This document shows, piece by piece, positions 51,483 through 61,387 of a stretch of 63,317 bases of DNA. How positions within the stretch are numbered: the stretch's first letter is position 1; each line of letters begins with the position of its first letter. Source of the DNA: Firmicutes bacterium UBA3930. Lineage in GTDB: Bacteria; Bacillota; Clostridia; Caldicoprobacterales; Caldicoprobacteraceae. The translations under genes were made by a program, and so were the position numbers. Where the stretch lies: the NCBI GenBank assembly GCA_002385885.1, contig DGEI01000039.1:1-63317 (forward strand), written 5' to 3'. Below the pieces are notes generated by a model. The model was not told the DNA's origin and did no database searches. It saw only the letters and a list, made by a program, of their open reading frames with translations.

Positions 51483-53018
51483 ATGTCGAAAAAAGTTTAT
51501 ATTTTTGACACCACTCTCCGGGATGGGGAACAGTCACCGGGAGCCAGTTTAAATACCCATGAAAAACTGGAGATTGCAAAACAGCTTGAACGTCTTGGCG
51601 TGGATGCGATAGAAGCCGGATTTCCTATTGCTTCAAAGGGAGATTTTCAGGCGGTTAAGACCATTGCTCAAAACGTCAGGAAGCCCGTTATAGTTGCTTT
51701 GGCCAGGGCAGTAAAGCAGGATATTGACAGGGCCTGGGAAGCTATACAATATGCTGCAAAACCCAGGATCCATACCTTTATAGCAACTTCGGATATCCAT
51801 ATGAAACATAAGCTCAAAATGGAACCTGATGAAGTATTGAAACGGGCTGTCGAAATGGTATCCTATGCAAAATCTTTGTGCAATGATGTAGAGTTTTCTC
51901 CTGAGGATGGGACCAGGACCCGCCCGGAATTTCTTTATAAGATATTGGAAGCCGTTATTGGTGCCGGTGCCAATGTGATTAACATACCGGATACGGTAGG
52001 CTATGCAATGCCCGATGAATTTGGCGCCCTTATCAGCGGGATCAAACAAAATGTGCGCGGTATTGATAATGTCATATTGAGCGTGCACTGTCACAACGAT
52101 CTTGGTTTGGCGGTGGCAAATTCTCTGGCGGCAATTCATAATGGAGCTCAACAGGTGGAATGCACTGTTAACGGACTGGGCGAAAGGGCAGGGAATGCCG
52201 CTATGGAAGAGATTGTGATGGTCCTGAAAACCCGCAGTGATTTCTTTGGATACTATACTGATATAGTAACCGAGCAGATTTATCGTACCAGCACTATGGT
52301 CAGCCATTTAACCGGTATGCACATACAGGCAAATAAAGCGATTGTAGGAAGCAATGCTTTTGCCCATGAATCAGGAATCCATCAGCACGGCATGTTAAGC
52401 AATCGTCAGACTTATGAGATAATGACCCCTGAATCCATTGGGTTAAAGCAAAGCCAGATGGTACTGGGCAAACACTCGGGGCGGCACGCCTTTGAAGAAA
52501 GGCTTAAAGAACTGGGCTTTTCCAATCTTACACAGGGCGAAATAAATGAAGCGTTTGAGAGGTTTAAGGATCTGGCTGACAAGAAGAAGTATATGATGGA
52601 TAAGGATATTGAGGCTTTGATAAATGAAAAAGTATTGAAAGTGCCTGAGACCTATGAACTGGAGTATTTCCATATATCCAGCGGCAATACCCTGGTTGCG
52701 ACATCCACCGTCAGAGTCAGCAATGATAATGAGGTGTATGAGGAGGCAGCTTGTGGGGACGGACCGGTGGATGCTACCTTCAAAGCTATTGACCGGGCTG
52801 TTGGAGTTGAGGCAAAGCTGGAGGATTATTATCTAAGGGCGGTAACCAGCGGTAAGGATGCGCTGGGGGAAGTGACGGTTAAAATAAGCAAAAACGGTGA
52901 TGTATATATCGGACGGGGGCTCAGCACTGACGTTATTGAAGCAAGCGCCAAAGCCTATATAAATGCTATTAACAAGATGCTGCTGGCCCAGAATGGAAAA
53001 AACGGTAAACAGATATAA
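51483..53018 (+). CDS. leuA: 2-Isopropylmalate synthase
   Basis: 511 aa. It condenses acetyl-CoA with 2-oxoisovalerate, the first committed step to leucine. The HMGL-like signature FDTTLRDGEQSPGASL is near residues 8-23 and SVHCHNDLGLAVANSLA with the metal-binding HxH follows near 200. The C-terminal LeuA dimer domain (from about 395) is present and should give leucine feedback. ATG at 51483 after GGGGG. Followed after 20 bases by the paralogous cimA gene. Confidence 0.96.
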   Translation: MSKKVYIFDTTLRDGEQSPGASLNTHEKLEIAKQLERLGVDAIEAGFPIASKGDFQAVKTIAQNVRKPVIVALARAVKQDIDRAWEAIQYAAKPRIHTFIATSDIHMKHKLKMEPDEVLKRAVEMVSYAKSLCNDVEFSPEDGTRTRPEFLYKILEAVIGAGANVINIPDTVGYAMPDEFGALISGIKQNVRGIDNVILSVHCHNDLGLAVANSLAAIHNGAQQVECTVNGLGERAGNAAMEEIVMVLKTRSDFFGYYTDIVTEQIYRTSTMVSHLTGMHIQANKAIVGSNAFAHESGIHQHGMLSNRQTYEIMTPESIGLKQSQMVLGKHSGRHAFEERLKELGFSNLTQGEINEAFERFKDLADKKKYMMDKDIEALINEKVLKVPETYELEYFHISSGNTLVATSTVRVSNDNEVYEEAACGDGPVDATFKAIDRAVGVEAKLEDYYLRAVTSGKDALGEVTVKISKNGDVYIGRGLSTDVIEASAKAYINAINKMLLAQNGKNGKQI

Positions 53019-53038
53019 AATTTATTGAAGGGAGATGA

Positions 53039-54634
53039 TTGACAGATGGGAATTGCTTAAAAGGAAGAAAAATATTTGTATATGATAGTACCTTAAGGGA
53101 TGGAGCTCAGGCTGAGGGGATTTCCTTCACTGTAGCCGATAAACTAAAGATAGTAAAAAAGCTGGATGATTTTGGAGTAGATTATATCGAGGCCGGCAAT
53201 CCGGGTTCCAACCCTAAGGATCTTGAATTTTTTGAGAGAATAAAAACAATGGAGCTTGCCAATGCAAAACTTGTTGCCTTTGGCAGCACCCGAAGAGCGG
53301 GTATAACGCCCCAGCAGGACGCAAATTTGGCAGCTCTGTTGGGAACCGATACATCAGCGGTGGCTATATTTGGGAAGAGTTGGGATTTCCATGTTACCGA
53401 GGTTATCCATACAACGTTGGAAGAGAACCTCAGCATGATATACGATTCGGTATCATATATGAAAGAGAAGGGAAGGGAAGTCATATTTGATGCCGAGCAC
53501 TTCTTTGACGGATACAAGGCTAATCCCGACTATGCAATGCGTTCTCTTGAAGCCGCTGCCGAAGCCGGAGCTGATTGGCTGGTCTTGTGCGATACCAATG
53601 GAGGCGCCTTTCCCACCGAGATATATCAAATAGTAAAGGAAGCCGCAGCCCGTTTTGCTCCCGTTCCCATAGGAATACACTGCCATAACGATGGCGGTAT
53701 GGCAGTTGCCAATTCTATAATTGCGGTGGAACAGGGTGCCGTACAGGTGCAGGGTACCATCAACGGATACGGCGAGCGGTGTGGAAATGCGAATCTTTGC
53801 ACAATTATACCTAACCTTCAGCTCAAGTACGGCTTATCATGTGTTCCGCAGGAAAAAATAGCCGAACTGACATCCATGTCCCGCTATATCAGCGAGTTGG
53901 CCAATATGGCGCCCAATGAGCGGGATCCATATATAGGGAACTGTGCCTTTGCTCATAAAGGAGGTATGCATATCGATGCCATACTTAAAAATCCTGCCTC
54001 TTTTGAGCATATTACGCCTGAAACAGTAGGTAATGAGCGGAGGATACTGATGTCTGAGGTAGCCGGCCGCAGCACAATACTGAACAAGATACAGAAGGTG
54101 GTGCCGGGAGTTACCAAGTCATCCCCTGAAACACAAAAGTTAATAGATGAACTCAAGCGGTTGGAGCATGAGGGCTATCAGTTTGAGGGGGCTGAAAGTT
54201 CTTTCGAACTCATGATAAGAAGAGCCCTTGGCAAGGATTTCAAATTCTTTGACGTAAAGGATTTTCGTGTGCTTTGCGAGGAGCACTGGCAGGGAGATTA
54301 CAGCGCTTCAGCCATAATAAAGGTAAAAGTAAATGGGGTTGAAGAGGTTACGGCTGCAGAAGGGGATGGCCCGGTAAACGCACTGGACAGAGCGCTGCGT
54401 AAGGCCCTGGAATTCTTTTATCCTCAGCTTAAGAAAATGCGCCTTACCGACTATAAAGTCCGGGTACTGGACACATCCAAGGCTACTGCAGCAAAGGTAA
54501 GGGTTCATATTGAATCCACTGATGGCTCTAAGGTATGGGGTACTGTAGGAGTATCTACCAATATAATAGAAGCCAGCTGGGATGCGTTGATTGATTCGAT
54601 TGAGTATTTCCTTTATAATGAAATTGGGATATAG
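53039..54634 (+). CDS. cimA: Citramalate synthase
   Basis: 531 aa from TTG 53039. A paralogue of LeuA with FVYDSTLRDGAQAEGISFT, GVDYIEAGNPGSNP and HCHNDGGMAVANS. The N-terminal signature and length are those of the CimA family that condenses pyruvate with acetyl-CoA to citramalate, opening a threonine-independent route to isoleucine. No threonine deaminase gene is in the window, which fits. Homocitrate synthase is the main alternative and is less likely by the AQAEG motif. The ribosome site GGGAG is only 4 nt from TTG. Confidence 0.9.
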   Translation: MTDGNCLKGRKIFVYDSTLRDGAQAEGISFTVADKLKIVKKLDDFGVDYIEAGNPGSNPKDLEFFERIKTMELANAKLVAFGSTRRAGITPQQDANLAALLGTDTSAVAIFGKSWDFHVTEVIHTTLEENLSMIYDSVSYMKEKGREVIFDAEHFFDGYKANPDYAMRSLEAAAEAGADWLVLCDTNGGAFPTEIYQIVKEAAARFAPVPIGIHCHNDGGMAVANSIIAVEQGAVQVQGTINGYGERCGNANLCTIIPNLQLKYGLSCVPQEKIAELTSMSRYISELANMAPNERDPYIGNCAFAHKGGMHIDAILKNPASFEHITPETVGNERRILMSEVAGRSTILNKIQKVVPGVTKSSPETQKLIDELKRLEHEGYQFEGAESSFELMIRRALGKDFKFFDVKDFRVLCEEHWQGDYSASAIIKVKVNGVEEVTAAEGDGPVNALDRALRKALEFFYPQLKKMRLTDYKVRVLDTSKATAAKVRVHIESTDGSKVWGTVGVSTNIIEASWDALIDSIEYFLYNEIGI

Positions 54635-54650
54635 GAAGGAGCTGGATAAT

Positions 54651-55916
54651 ATGGGGATGACCATGACGCAAAAAATACTTGCCGCCCATGCAGGCCTTGA
54701 TAAAGTTGAGGCTGGGCAGCTTATACTGGCTGATTTGGATTTGGTTATGGGTAATGATATTACTGCTCCTATGGCCATCCAGGAATTTAAGCGGATGGGA
54801 GCAAAAAATGTCTTTGACAGAAAAAAAGTGGTGCTGGTTCCCGATCACTTTACACCCAATAAAGATATTAAGTCAGCTGAACAATGCAGAGTGATAAGGG
54901 AATTTGCCGATGAAATGGATATAGAGAATTATTTTGAAATAGGCCAGATGGGAATAGAGCACGCGCTGCTCCCGGAAAAAGGCCTGGTGGTACCGGGAGA
55001 CGTGGTAATCGGTGCTGACTCTCACACCTGTACCTATGGTGCCTTAGGAGCTTTCTCAACCGGTGTGGGCAGTACCGATATGGCGGCCGGGATGGCCACC
55101 GGTCAGGCCTGGTTTAAGGTACCAGAGGCAATCAAGTTTGTCCTGAAAGGCAGGCCCGGCAAATGGGTCAGCGGTAAAGACGTCATACTTCATATTATCG
55201 GCATGATAGGAGTGGACGGTGCCCTGTACCGGTCTATGGAATACAGCGGGGAAGGCCTGGGCAGCCTGTCAATGGATGATCGCTTTACAATGGCAAATAT
55301 GGCCATAGAAGCCGGGGCCAAGAATGGGATATTTGAAGTGGACGATATTACATTGGAATATGTAAAGGAGCATTCGGACAAAGAATATAAGGTATATAAA
55401 GCAGATGATGACGCTGAATATAAAGAAGTTTACCATATAGACCTGTCATCGATCACGCCTGCCGTTGCCTTTCCTCACCTGCCTGAAAACGTGAGGACGT
55501 TTGACCAAATAGAAGAGATTCCGATTCAACAGGTGGTAATTGGCTCATGTACCAATGGCAGGTTAGGGGATCTTAGGATTGCCGCACAGATATTAAAGGG
55601 CCATAAAGTAAATCCCCGGGTACGGGCCATTGTGATTCCTGCTACGCAGAAAATATATCTCCAGGCTATGCGGGAAGGCCTTCTGGAGATCTTCGTTGAG
55701 GCCGGCGCTGTTGTCAGCACGCCGACTTGCGGGCCCTGCCTGGGTGGGCATATGGGGGTCCTTGCAAAGGGAGAAAGGGCTGTATCTACCACAAACAGAA
55801 ATTTTGTGGGACGGATGGGACACCCCGAGAGCGAGGTGTACCTGGCCAGCCCGGCGGTAGCCGCTGCTTCGGCTATTACCGGAAAAATTTCTTCTCCCGA
55901 GGAGGTAATGAAATGA
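54651..55916 (+). CDS. leuC: 3-Isopropylmalate dehydratase large subunit
   Basis: 421 aa from ATG 54651, 9 nt after AAGGAG; the open frame begins 60 bases earlier inside cimA. Aconitase family. The cluster cysteines are in VIGSCTNGRLGDLR and STPTCGPCLGGHMG. It isomerises 2- to 3-isopropylmalate with LeuD and may also handle citramalate. The 420-residue length is the short LeuC type used with a separate small LeuD. Overlaps leuD by 4 bases. Confidence 0.95.
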   Translation: MGMTMTQKILAAHAGLDKVEAGQLILADLDLVMGNDITAPMAIQEFKRMGAKNVFDRKKVVLVPDHFTPNKDIKSAEQCRVIREFADEMDIENYFEIGQMGIEHALLPEKGLVVPGDVVIGADSHTCTYGALGAFSTGVGSTDMAAGMATGQAWFKVPEAIKFVLKGRPGKWVSGKDVILHIIGMIGVDGALYRSMEYSGEGLGSLSMDDRFTMANMAIEAGAKNGIFEVDDITLEYVKEHSDKEYKVYKADDDAEYKEVYHIDLSSITPAVAFPHLPENVRTFDQIEEIPIQQVVIGSCTNGRLGDLRIAAQILKGHKVNPRVRAIVIPATQKIYLQAMREGLLEIFVEAGAVVSTPTCGPCLGGHMGVLAKGERAVSTTNRNFVGRMGHPESEVYLASPAVAAASAITGKISSPEEVMK

Positions 55917-56410
55917 TAGAAGGAAAAGTTATCAAATACGGAAATAATGTGGATACCGATGTTATTATTCCGGCCCGGTATCTGAATACCAGCAATCCGG
56001 AGGAACTGGCGGCTCACTGTATGGAAGACCTGGATCCTTCTTTTAAAGACAGGGTTCAACCGGGAGATATAATAGTGGCCGGATCTAATTTTGGATGCGG
56101 TTCATCCAGGGAGCATGCGCCCATGGCTATTAAAGCTTCAGGAATAAGCTGCATCATAGCTGAGACCTTTGCCCGAATATTTTACCGTAATGCTTTAAAC
56201 ATAGGGCTCCCCATTATGGAGTGTCCGGAAGCGGCACAGGAAATACGGGAAGGGGATCGGGTAGCCGTGGATTTGGCCAATGGGACCATTACAAACCTGA
56301 CCAGCGGCCGTACTTACAAGGCTGCGTCCTTCCCGCCGTTCATGCAGGAGCTGATACAGGCCGGAGGGCTTGTTGAATATGTTAAGGAAAAAATGGGGGT
56401 AAACAGATGA
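55913..56410 (+). CDS. leuD: 3-Isopropylmalate dehydratase small subunit
   Basis: 165 aa from ATG 55913 (ATGA overlap with leuC, 7 nt after GAGG). The frame is open further upstream, but this start gives the family N-terminus MIEGKVIKYGNNVDTDVIIP. GSNFGCGSSREHAP near residues 60-73 forms part of the active site with the large subunit. Overlaps leuB by 4 bases. The LeuCD complex is completed by the preceding gene. Confidence 0.95.
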   Translation: MIEGKVIKYGNNVDTDVIIPARYLNTSNPEELAAHCMEDLDPSFKDRVQPGDIIVAGSNFGCGSSREHAPMAIKASGISCIIAETFARIFYRNALNIGLPIMECPEAAQEIREGDRVAVDLANGTITNLTSGRTYKAASFPPFMQELIQAGGLVEYVKEKMGVNR

Positions 56411-57477
56411 AGATTGCCGTAATTCCAGGGGATGGCATTGGGCCGGAAGTAGTAGAACAAACTATTGTGGTTTTAAATGCCGTAGGACGAAAATTTAACC
56501 ACCGGTTTTATTTTGAAGAGGTGCTTATGGGGGGAACCGCTATAGATGCAGTGGGGGTCCCCCTTCCTGATGAAACATTGGAAATATGCCGTAACAGTGA
56601 TGCTGTCCTGCTCGGAGCTGTTGGCGGGCCTAAATGGGATAATATGCCGGGGGACTTAAGGCCTGAGGCAGGGCTTTTGGGTATACGAAAGGCGCTTGGC
56701 TTGTTTGCCAACATCAGGCCAGCCAAACTGTTTCCCCAGCTTAAATCAGCATCAACGCTGAAGGAAGAGGTATTTGCGGAAGACGGTTTGGATATACTGG
56801 TAGTGCGCGAGCTGACCGGTGATTTATACTTTGGGGACAAAGGGCGGGAAGAACTCCCCCAGGGGGGGCAGCGGGCCTGGGATGTGGCAGTATATACCAC
56901 ACACGAGGTTGAGAGAGTGGCCCGTGTTGCCTTTGATATTGCCAGAGGCAGGCGGAGGAAGGTTGCATCAATAGATAAGGCAAATGTGCTGGAGAGCTCC
57001 CGATTATGGCGTGAAGTGGTATCCCGGGTGGGCAAAGATTATCCGGATATTGAGCTTAGCCACATGTATGTGGATAATGCTGCCATGCAGCTTGTAAGAA
57101 ACCCGGCACAGTTTGATGTTATTCTCACAACCAACATGTTTGGTGATATACTCAGCGATGAAGCCGCAATGCTGACCGGGTCCCTGGGAATGCTGCCTTC
57201 TGCCAGCCTGGGACAGGGAAGGCCGGGGCTTTATGAGCCGGTTCACGGTTCAGCTCCTGATATTGCCGGACAGGATAAGGCAAACCCAATAGCCACAATA
57301 ATGAGTGCTGCCATGATGCTGCGCTACAGCTTTGGTATGGACGATGAAGCCCTGGCAGTGGAAGAGTCGGTAGGCAGGGTGCTGCAGCAGGGGTACAGAA
57401 CACCAGATATTGCAGGTACTGGCATGGTTGTAGTGGGAACCCGGGAGATGGGAAGGCTTATTGCTGAGAATATATAG
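56407..57477 (+). CDS. leuB: 3-Isopropylmalate dehydrogenase
   Basis: 356 aa. NAD-dependent oxidative decarboxylation in leucine synthesis; the enzyme may also act on 3-methylmalate in the citramalate route. It begins MKIAVIPGDGIGPEVVEQ, has LLGAVGGPKWD, REL-TGDLYFG and the metal-binding MFGDILSDEAAMLTGSLGML. Length is normal. It starts on the ATGA overlap with leuD and ends 148 bases before the peptidase gene. Confidence 0.96.
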   Translation: MKIAVIPGDGIGPEVVEQTIVVLNAVGRKFNHRFYFEEVLMGGTAIDAVGVPLPDETLEICRNSDAVLLGAVGGPKWDNMPGDLRPEAGLLGIRKALGLFANIRPAKLFPQLKSASTLKEEVFAEDGLDILVVRELTGDLYFGDKGREELPQGGQRAWDVAVYTTHEVERVARVAFDIARGRRRKVASIDKANVLESSRLWREVVSRVGKDYPDIELSHMYVDNAAMQLVRNPAQFDVILTTNMFGDILSDEAAMLTGSLGMLPSASLGQGRPGLYEPVHGSAPDIAGQDKANPIATIMSAAMMLRYSFGMDDEALAVEESVGRVLQQGYRTPDIAGTGMVVVGTREMGRLIAENI

Positions 57478-57625
57478 TGAACGGGAAAGATCCGGGTTTT
57501 AATAACAACTGTTTGGAAAGTCCGCCTTTGCAAATAAGCCGGAGGAGGTTTTCAGCGATAAATAAATTCTTCCGCCGGTAAAAAACAGGGTACGCAGAGG
57601 GATTCTGACAGGAGGAGCAGGGTTG

Positions 57626-58504
57626 ATGTATAGTACTCCAAGAACCAGAAAGGTAAGACGATATTCCGTAAACAAACCACGGTTTATACGTACAATTATT
57701 ATTGCAGCTGCTGTTTTAGCCTTGTTGCTGAGCCTACCGTCCTGGCTTGAAGATATTATGTACCCTCCTTACAAAGTACAGGATTTTTTATCCGGCCATC
57801 TGGAAATGTACTTCAGAATAGGAGAGGAACACGATGTTCCGTGGTACTATCTGGCTGCTGTTGACAGGGCAGAGGGGATCAGCAGCGAGGATACTGAAAC
57901 CGGACGTACCGGACGGATTGCCATACATCTGCGCGGTATCCGGGATCCTGAACAACTTGACGATTTTCTGAGAGAGTATAAGGATGACAGGAAGTTTATA
58001 AAAGATGTAAGAAGCCAGGTTAAGAGACTCAGGGTTTTGAAGCAGATATTTGAAGATAAAGTGTTTCCCATTGCCCAGGGGTATGAATATGACTATAAGG
58101 ATGGATTTGGCGATGCCCGTACTTACGGGGGAAACAGAAGCCATGAAGGTATTGATATAATGTGTGACAGGGGAGTTCCTGTTGTATCGGTATGCGATGG
58201 GGTTGTGGAGAAAAAAGGATGGCTGGAGCTTGGAGGATGGCGGCTGGGAATCCGCGGTGACGACGGCATATATTATTACTATGCTCATTTCTCCAGGTAT
58301 CACGAGGATATTGATGAGGGAAGCAGAGTTAAAAAGGGCCAGGTTATAGGCTATGCAGGAGATTCAGGCTATGGTGGGGAAGGAACCACCGGTAAATTTG
58401 CTCCCCATCTTCATTTTGGAATGTATGAGGGACGGGATGAGGCAGCGGTCAATCCCTTTCCTTTTCTGAAGGCATGGGAAAAATCAAAAAGCCTGGTTCA
58501 GTAA
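57626..58504 (+). CDS. Membrane-anchored M23 family metallopeptidase
   Basis: 292 aa from ATG 57626 (8 nt after GGAGGAG). A short basic N-terminus and one membrane helix (about residues 25-45, TIIIAAAVLALLLSLPSWL) place the enzyme outside. The C-terminal LytM/M23 domain has NRSHEGIDIM (HxxxD zinc ligands) and APHLHFGM (HxH). The central part before it is helical. It should cut peptidoglycan cross-links. Zinc ligands are complete, so it is likely active. It sits between leuB and ilvD although it has no part in amino acid synthesis, possibly co-transcribed. Confidence 0.85.
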   Translation: MYSTPRTRKVRRYSVNKPRFIRTIIIAAAVLALLLSLPSWLEDIMYPPYKVQDFLSGHLEMYFRIGEEHDVPWYYLAAVDRAEGISSEDTETGRTGRIAIHLRGIRDPEQLDDFLREYKDDRKFIKDVRSQVKRLRVLKQIFEDKVFPIAQGYEYDYKDGFGDARTYGGNRSHEGIDIMCDRGVPVVSVCDGVVEKKGWLELGGWRLGIRGDDGIYYYYAHFSRYHEDIDEGSRVKKGQVIGYAGDSGYGGEGTTGKFAPHLHFGMYEGRDEAAVNPFPFLKAWEKSKSLVQ

Positions 58505-58517
58505 ATGAGGTGATATT

Positions 58518-59096
58518 ATGAATATCCGCGAAGCTATAAGAACCCGGAGAACCATAAGAAAGTATAAGCAGGAGAGGATTCCGCCTGAGGTGCTTGAAGA
58601 ACTGGTTGATGGGGCTAGACTGGCACCGTCGGCAACAAACAGGCAGCCGCTGGAATATCTGGCAGTGGAGGATCCGTCTCTGCTTGAACCGGTGTTTGGA
58701 ACGCTTGGTTGGGCCGGTTACATCAGGCCTCACGGGACGCCAAAAGAGGGAGAGAAACCTGCAGCTTATATAGTAATCCTTATAAAACGGGAATTTGACG
58801 ATATATTAGCCAAATATGATATAGGGGCGGCTGCCGAGAATATACTGCTGGGAGCGCTGGAATACGGGATCGGCGGCTGTATGATTGGCTCGGTAGAAAA
58901 GGACAAGCTCGGGGAGATACTCCAAATTCCCGGGGAATATGTAATTGACTGTGTAATAGCATTGGGGTATGCGGCTGAAAAATCGATGGCCGAGGACGAA
59001 CAGGGTTCGTTAAAGTATTATAAAGATCAGGACGGGGTTATGCACGTGCCTAAACGCCGGCTTAAAGATATAATGCATGTTAATAAAATCAGATGA
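58518..59096 (+). CDS. Nitroreductase family flavoprotein
   Basis: 192 aa, ATG at 58518 with GAGGTG upstream. It begins MNIREAIRTRRTIRKYK and has DGARLAPSATNRQPLEY, the FMN-binding N-terminus of the nitroreductase family, then GAAAENILLGALEYGIGGCM. The C-terminus is shorter in the FMN-closing part but the family pattern is complete. Substrate unknown. It starts 13 bases after the peptidase gene and its 3' end reaches to 59096, with ilvD starting 37 bases on. Confidence 0.87.
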   Translation: MNIREAIRTRRTIRKYKQERIPPEVLEELVDGARLAPSATNRQPLEYLAVEDPSLLEPVFGTLGWAGYIRPHGTPKEGEKPAAYIVILIKREFDDILAKYDIGAAAENILLGALEYGIGGCMIGSVEKDKLGEILQIPGEYVIDCVIALGYAAEKSMAEDEQGSLKYYKDQDGVMHVPKRRLKDIMHVNKIR

Positions 59097-59133
59097 TATA
59101 ACGTTAAAGAATTTAAGTAAGGAGCGTAAGCCC

Positions 59134-60792
59134 ATGATAAGCGATAGGGTAAAAAAAGGTATGGAAAAAGCGCCTCACCGGGCTTTGTTTAAAGCCATGG
59201 GGTATACGGATGAGGAACTTAAACGGCCTCTGATAGGGGTGGTAAATTCTCAGAATGAGGTGATTCCCGGACATATACACCTCGATACTATTGTCCGGGC
59301 TGTTAAAGACGGGATACGGATGGCCGGCGGTACACCCGTTGAGTTTTCTACCATCGGCGTGTGCGACGGAATAGCAATGAATCATGTCGGCATGAAGTAT
59401 TCATTGGCTTCCAGGGAACTGATTGCCGATAGTATAGAATCCGTGGCCATTGCCCATGCCTTTGACGGCCTGGTCCTGGTCCCCAACTGCGATAAAATTG
59501 TGCCGGGAATGCTAATGGCCTGTGCCAGGCTGAATATACCTTCCGCAGTTGTAAGCGGCGGGCCGATGCTGGCAGGCCGAAAGGGAAGTCAGGTGCTTGA
59601 TTTGAACTCGGTGTTTGAAGGTGTTGGAGCGGTAAGTGCCGGAAGGATGACCGAGGAGGAACTGAAGGAGATTGAGGAGTGTGCCTGTCCGGGATGCGGA
59701 TCCTGTTCGGGTATGTTCACGGCAAATTCCATGAACTGTTTGTCTGAAGTTCTGGGTATGGCATTACCCGGAAATGGTACCATACCTGCGGTGTATGCTG
59801 AAAGGATACGGCTTGCCAAGGAGGCCGGCATGAAGATAATGGAACTGGTCGAAAAAAACATTTGCCCCAGGGATATTTTAACGGCAGGAGCCTTTGAAAA
59901 CGCCCTGACGGTGGATATGGCTCTTGGCTGTTCCACCAATTCTGTGCTGCATTTAACGGCTATAGCCCATGAAGCAGAAATTAAGATTGATCTGGATATA
60001 GTAAACAGCATAAGCCAGCGTACGCCTAATCTTTGCAGACTGAGTCCGGCCGGACCTTATCATGTTGAGGATCTGTATGCTGCCGGGGGTGTACAGGCTG
60101 TTATGAAGGAACTGTCCAAAAAAGATCTGCTGAACCTTGATTTATTGACGGTTACCGGACGGAGCCAGGGTGAAAACATATCCAATGCCGTGGTTCTGGA
60201 TCATGAGGTTATAAGACCAATTGAAAATCCGTACAGTCCGACCGGCGGGATAGCGGTACTTAGGGGCAGCCTTGCTCCTGATGGCGCTGTGGTTAAAAGG
60301 GCGGCGGTAGCGTCTGAAATGATGGTCCACCAGGGACCGGCCAGGGTGTTTGATTCGGAGGAAGAAGCTTTTGAGGCCATACTAAAGGGCAGGATCAACA
60401 AGGGTGATGTGGTGGTTATCCGCTACGAAGGCCCCAAGGGCGGACCCGGCATGAAGGAGATGCTGTCCCCGACATCAGCCATTGCCGGGATGGGCCTGGA
60501 CAAGGATGTGGCGCTTTTGACCGACGGCCGCTTCTCGGGTGCAACCAGGGGAGCCTCTATAGGGCACATATCTCCCGAGGCAATGGAAGGTGGTCCTATT
60601 GCTGTGGTGAATGAGGGAGATCTGATAAGCATAAATATCCCCGAGGGCAGGCTGGATATTATGATAAGTCAGCAGGAACTCAAGGAACGGCTTGAAAAAT
60701 GGAAGGCGCCTGAACCAAAAGTTAAGCATGGATATTTGGGAAGATACGCAAGGCTGGTCACTTCAGCCAGCACAGGTGCGGTGTTAAAATAA
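59134..60792 (+). CDS. ilvD: Dihydroxy-acid dehydratase
   Basis: 552 aa from ATG 59134, 9 nt after AAGGAG; the open frame begins 57 bases earlier inside the nitroreductase gene. Dehydrates dihydroxy acids to the keto precursors of valine and isoleucine. Iron-sulphur cysteines are in LVPNCDKIVPGM and CPGCGSCSGMFTANSMNC, and TDGRFSGATRGASIGHISPE is the C-terminal signature. Length is typical for the 2Fe-2S or 4Fe-4S enzyme. It is the last gene of the operon and is followed by a strong terminator. Confidence 0.96.
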   Translation: MISDRVKKGMEKAPHRALFKAMGYTDEELKRPLIGVVNSQNEVIPGHIHLDTIVRAVKDGIRMAGGTPVEFSTIGVCDGIAMNHVGMKYSLASRELIADSIESVAIAHAFDGLVLVPNCDKIVPGMLMACARLNIPSAVVSGGPMLAGRKGSQVLDLNSVFEGVGAVSAGRMTEEELKEIEECACPGCGSCSGMFTANSMNCLSEVLGMALPGNGTIPAVYAERIRLAKEAGMKIMELVEKNICPRDILTAGAFENALTVDMALGCSTNSVLHLTAIAHEAEIKIDLDIVNSISQRTPNLCRLSPAGPYHVEDLYAAGGVQAVMKELSKKDLLNLDLLTVTGRSQGENISNAVVLDHEVIRPIENPYSPTGGIAVLRGSLAPDGAVVKRAAVASEMMVHQGPARVFDSEEEAFEAILKGRINKGDVVVIRYEGPKGGPGMKEMLSPTSAIAGMGLDKDVALLTDGRFSGATRGASIGHISPEAMEGGPIAVVNEGDLISINIPEGRLDIMISQQELKERLEKWKAPEPKVKHGYLGRYARLVTSASTGAVLK

Positions 60793-60870
60793 TATATTGA
60801 AAGGCTGTATGTCTGTTTATAAGTAGATAGTCGATCTGATATGAAGTGTAATATGGCTTGGATAAACCGG

Positions 60871-60896
60871 CCGGCGGCATAATCCGCCGGTTTTTT
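60871..60896 (+). terminator. Terminator of the branched-chain operon
   Basis: CCGGCGG (60871-60877) pairs with CCGCCGG (60884-60890) with loop CATAAT, followed by TTTTTT. Confidence 0.92.
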
Positions 60897-61387
60897 CTTG
60901 AATGGAACACTGCCTGGAGATTTTGATCAAATTATACACCACTTTTGGAAAGAAGTCCGGAAAAGAATTATTAGATTGTTAATATAATACAATATAAGAC
61001 ATTGTTTTTAATAAAGAAGAGAATAATATAAGAATATTTATTATATATTTTGTATAATTTATCGCATGATAAAGCTAACTGCCAGCCAATATTAACTATA
61101 TTGTATAATATACTATTTTATGAATTATTGTATTATTATACATTGTAATCTTAAGAAAAATCTGATAAAGCCAAAACCGGCGCAAACAGCGGAATAACTG
61201 ATTTTTATACGGTTTTTAATAAAAATAGTGGTTGTTATAAAAAATGAAAAGTGGTATAATTAAGAATGTTAATTTGAAATAATTTTTATAATGGCTTTAT
61301 CATATATATGTTTTCTATATTCTTTAGCAGCAATGCCGGTTGTTTTTCGGGATATAGAACAGGATATAAGCCTAAGGAGGAAGTTTG
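60897..61387. other. AT-rich intergenic region before the ABC importer
   Basis: About 490 bases, very AT-rich between 60960 and 61150. A promoter is found at 61232-61260. No gene or known RNA motif was seen. Confidence 0.6.
61232..61260 (+). promoter_or_regulatory. Sigma-A promoter of the peptide ABC transporter operon
   Basis: TTGTTA (61232-61237), 17-nt spacer, TATAAT (61255-61260), about 130 bases before the first permease gene. Confidence 0.65.
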
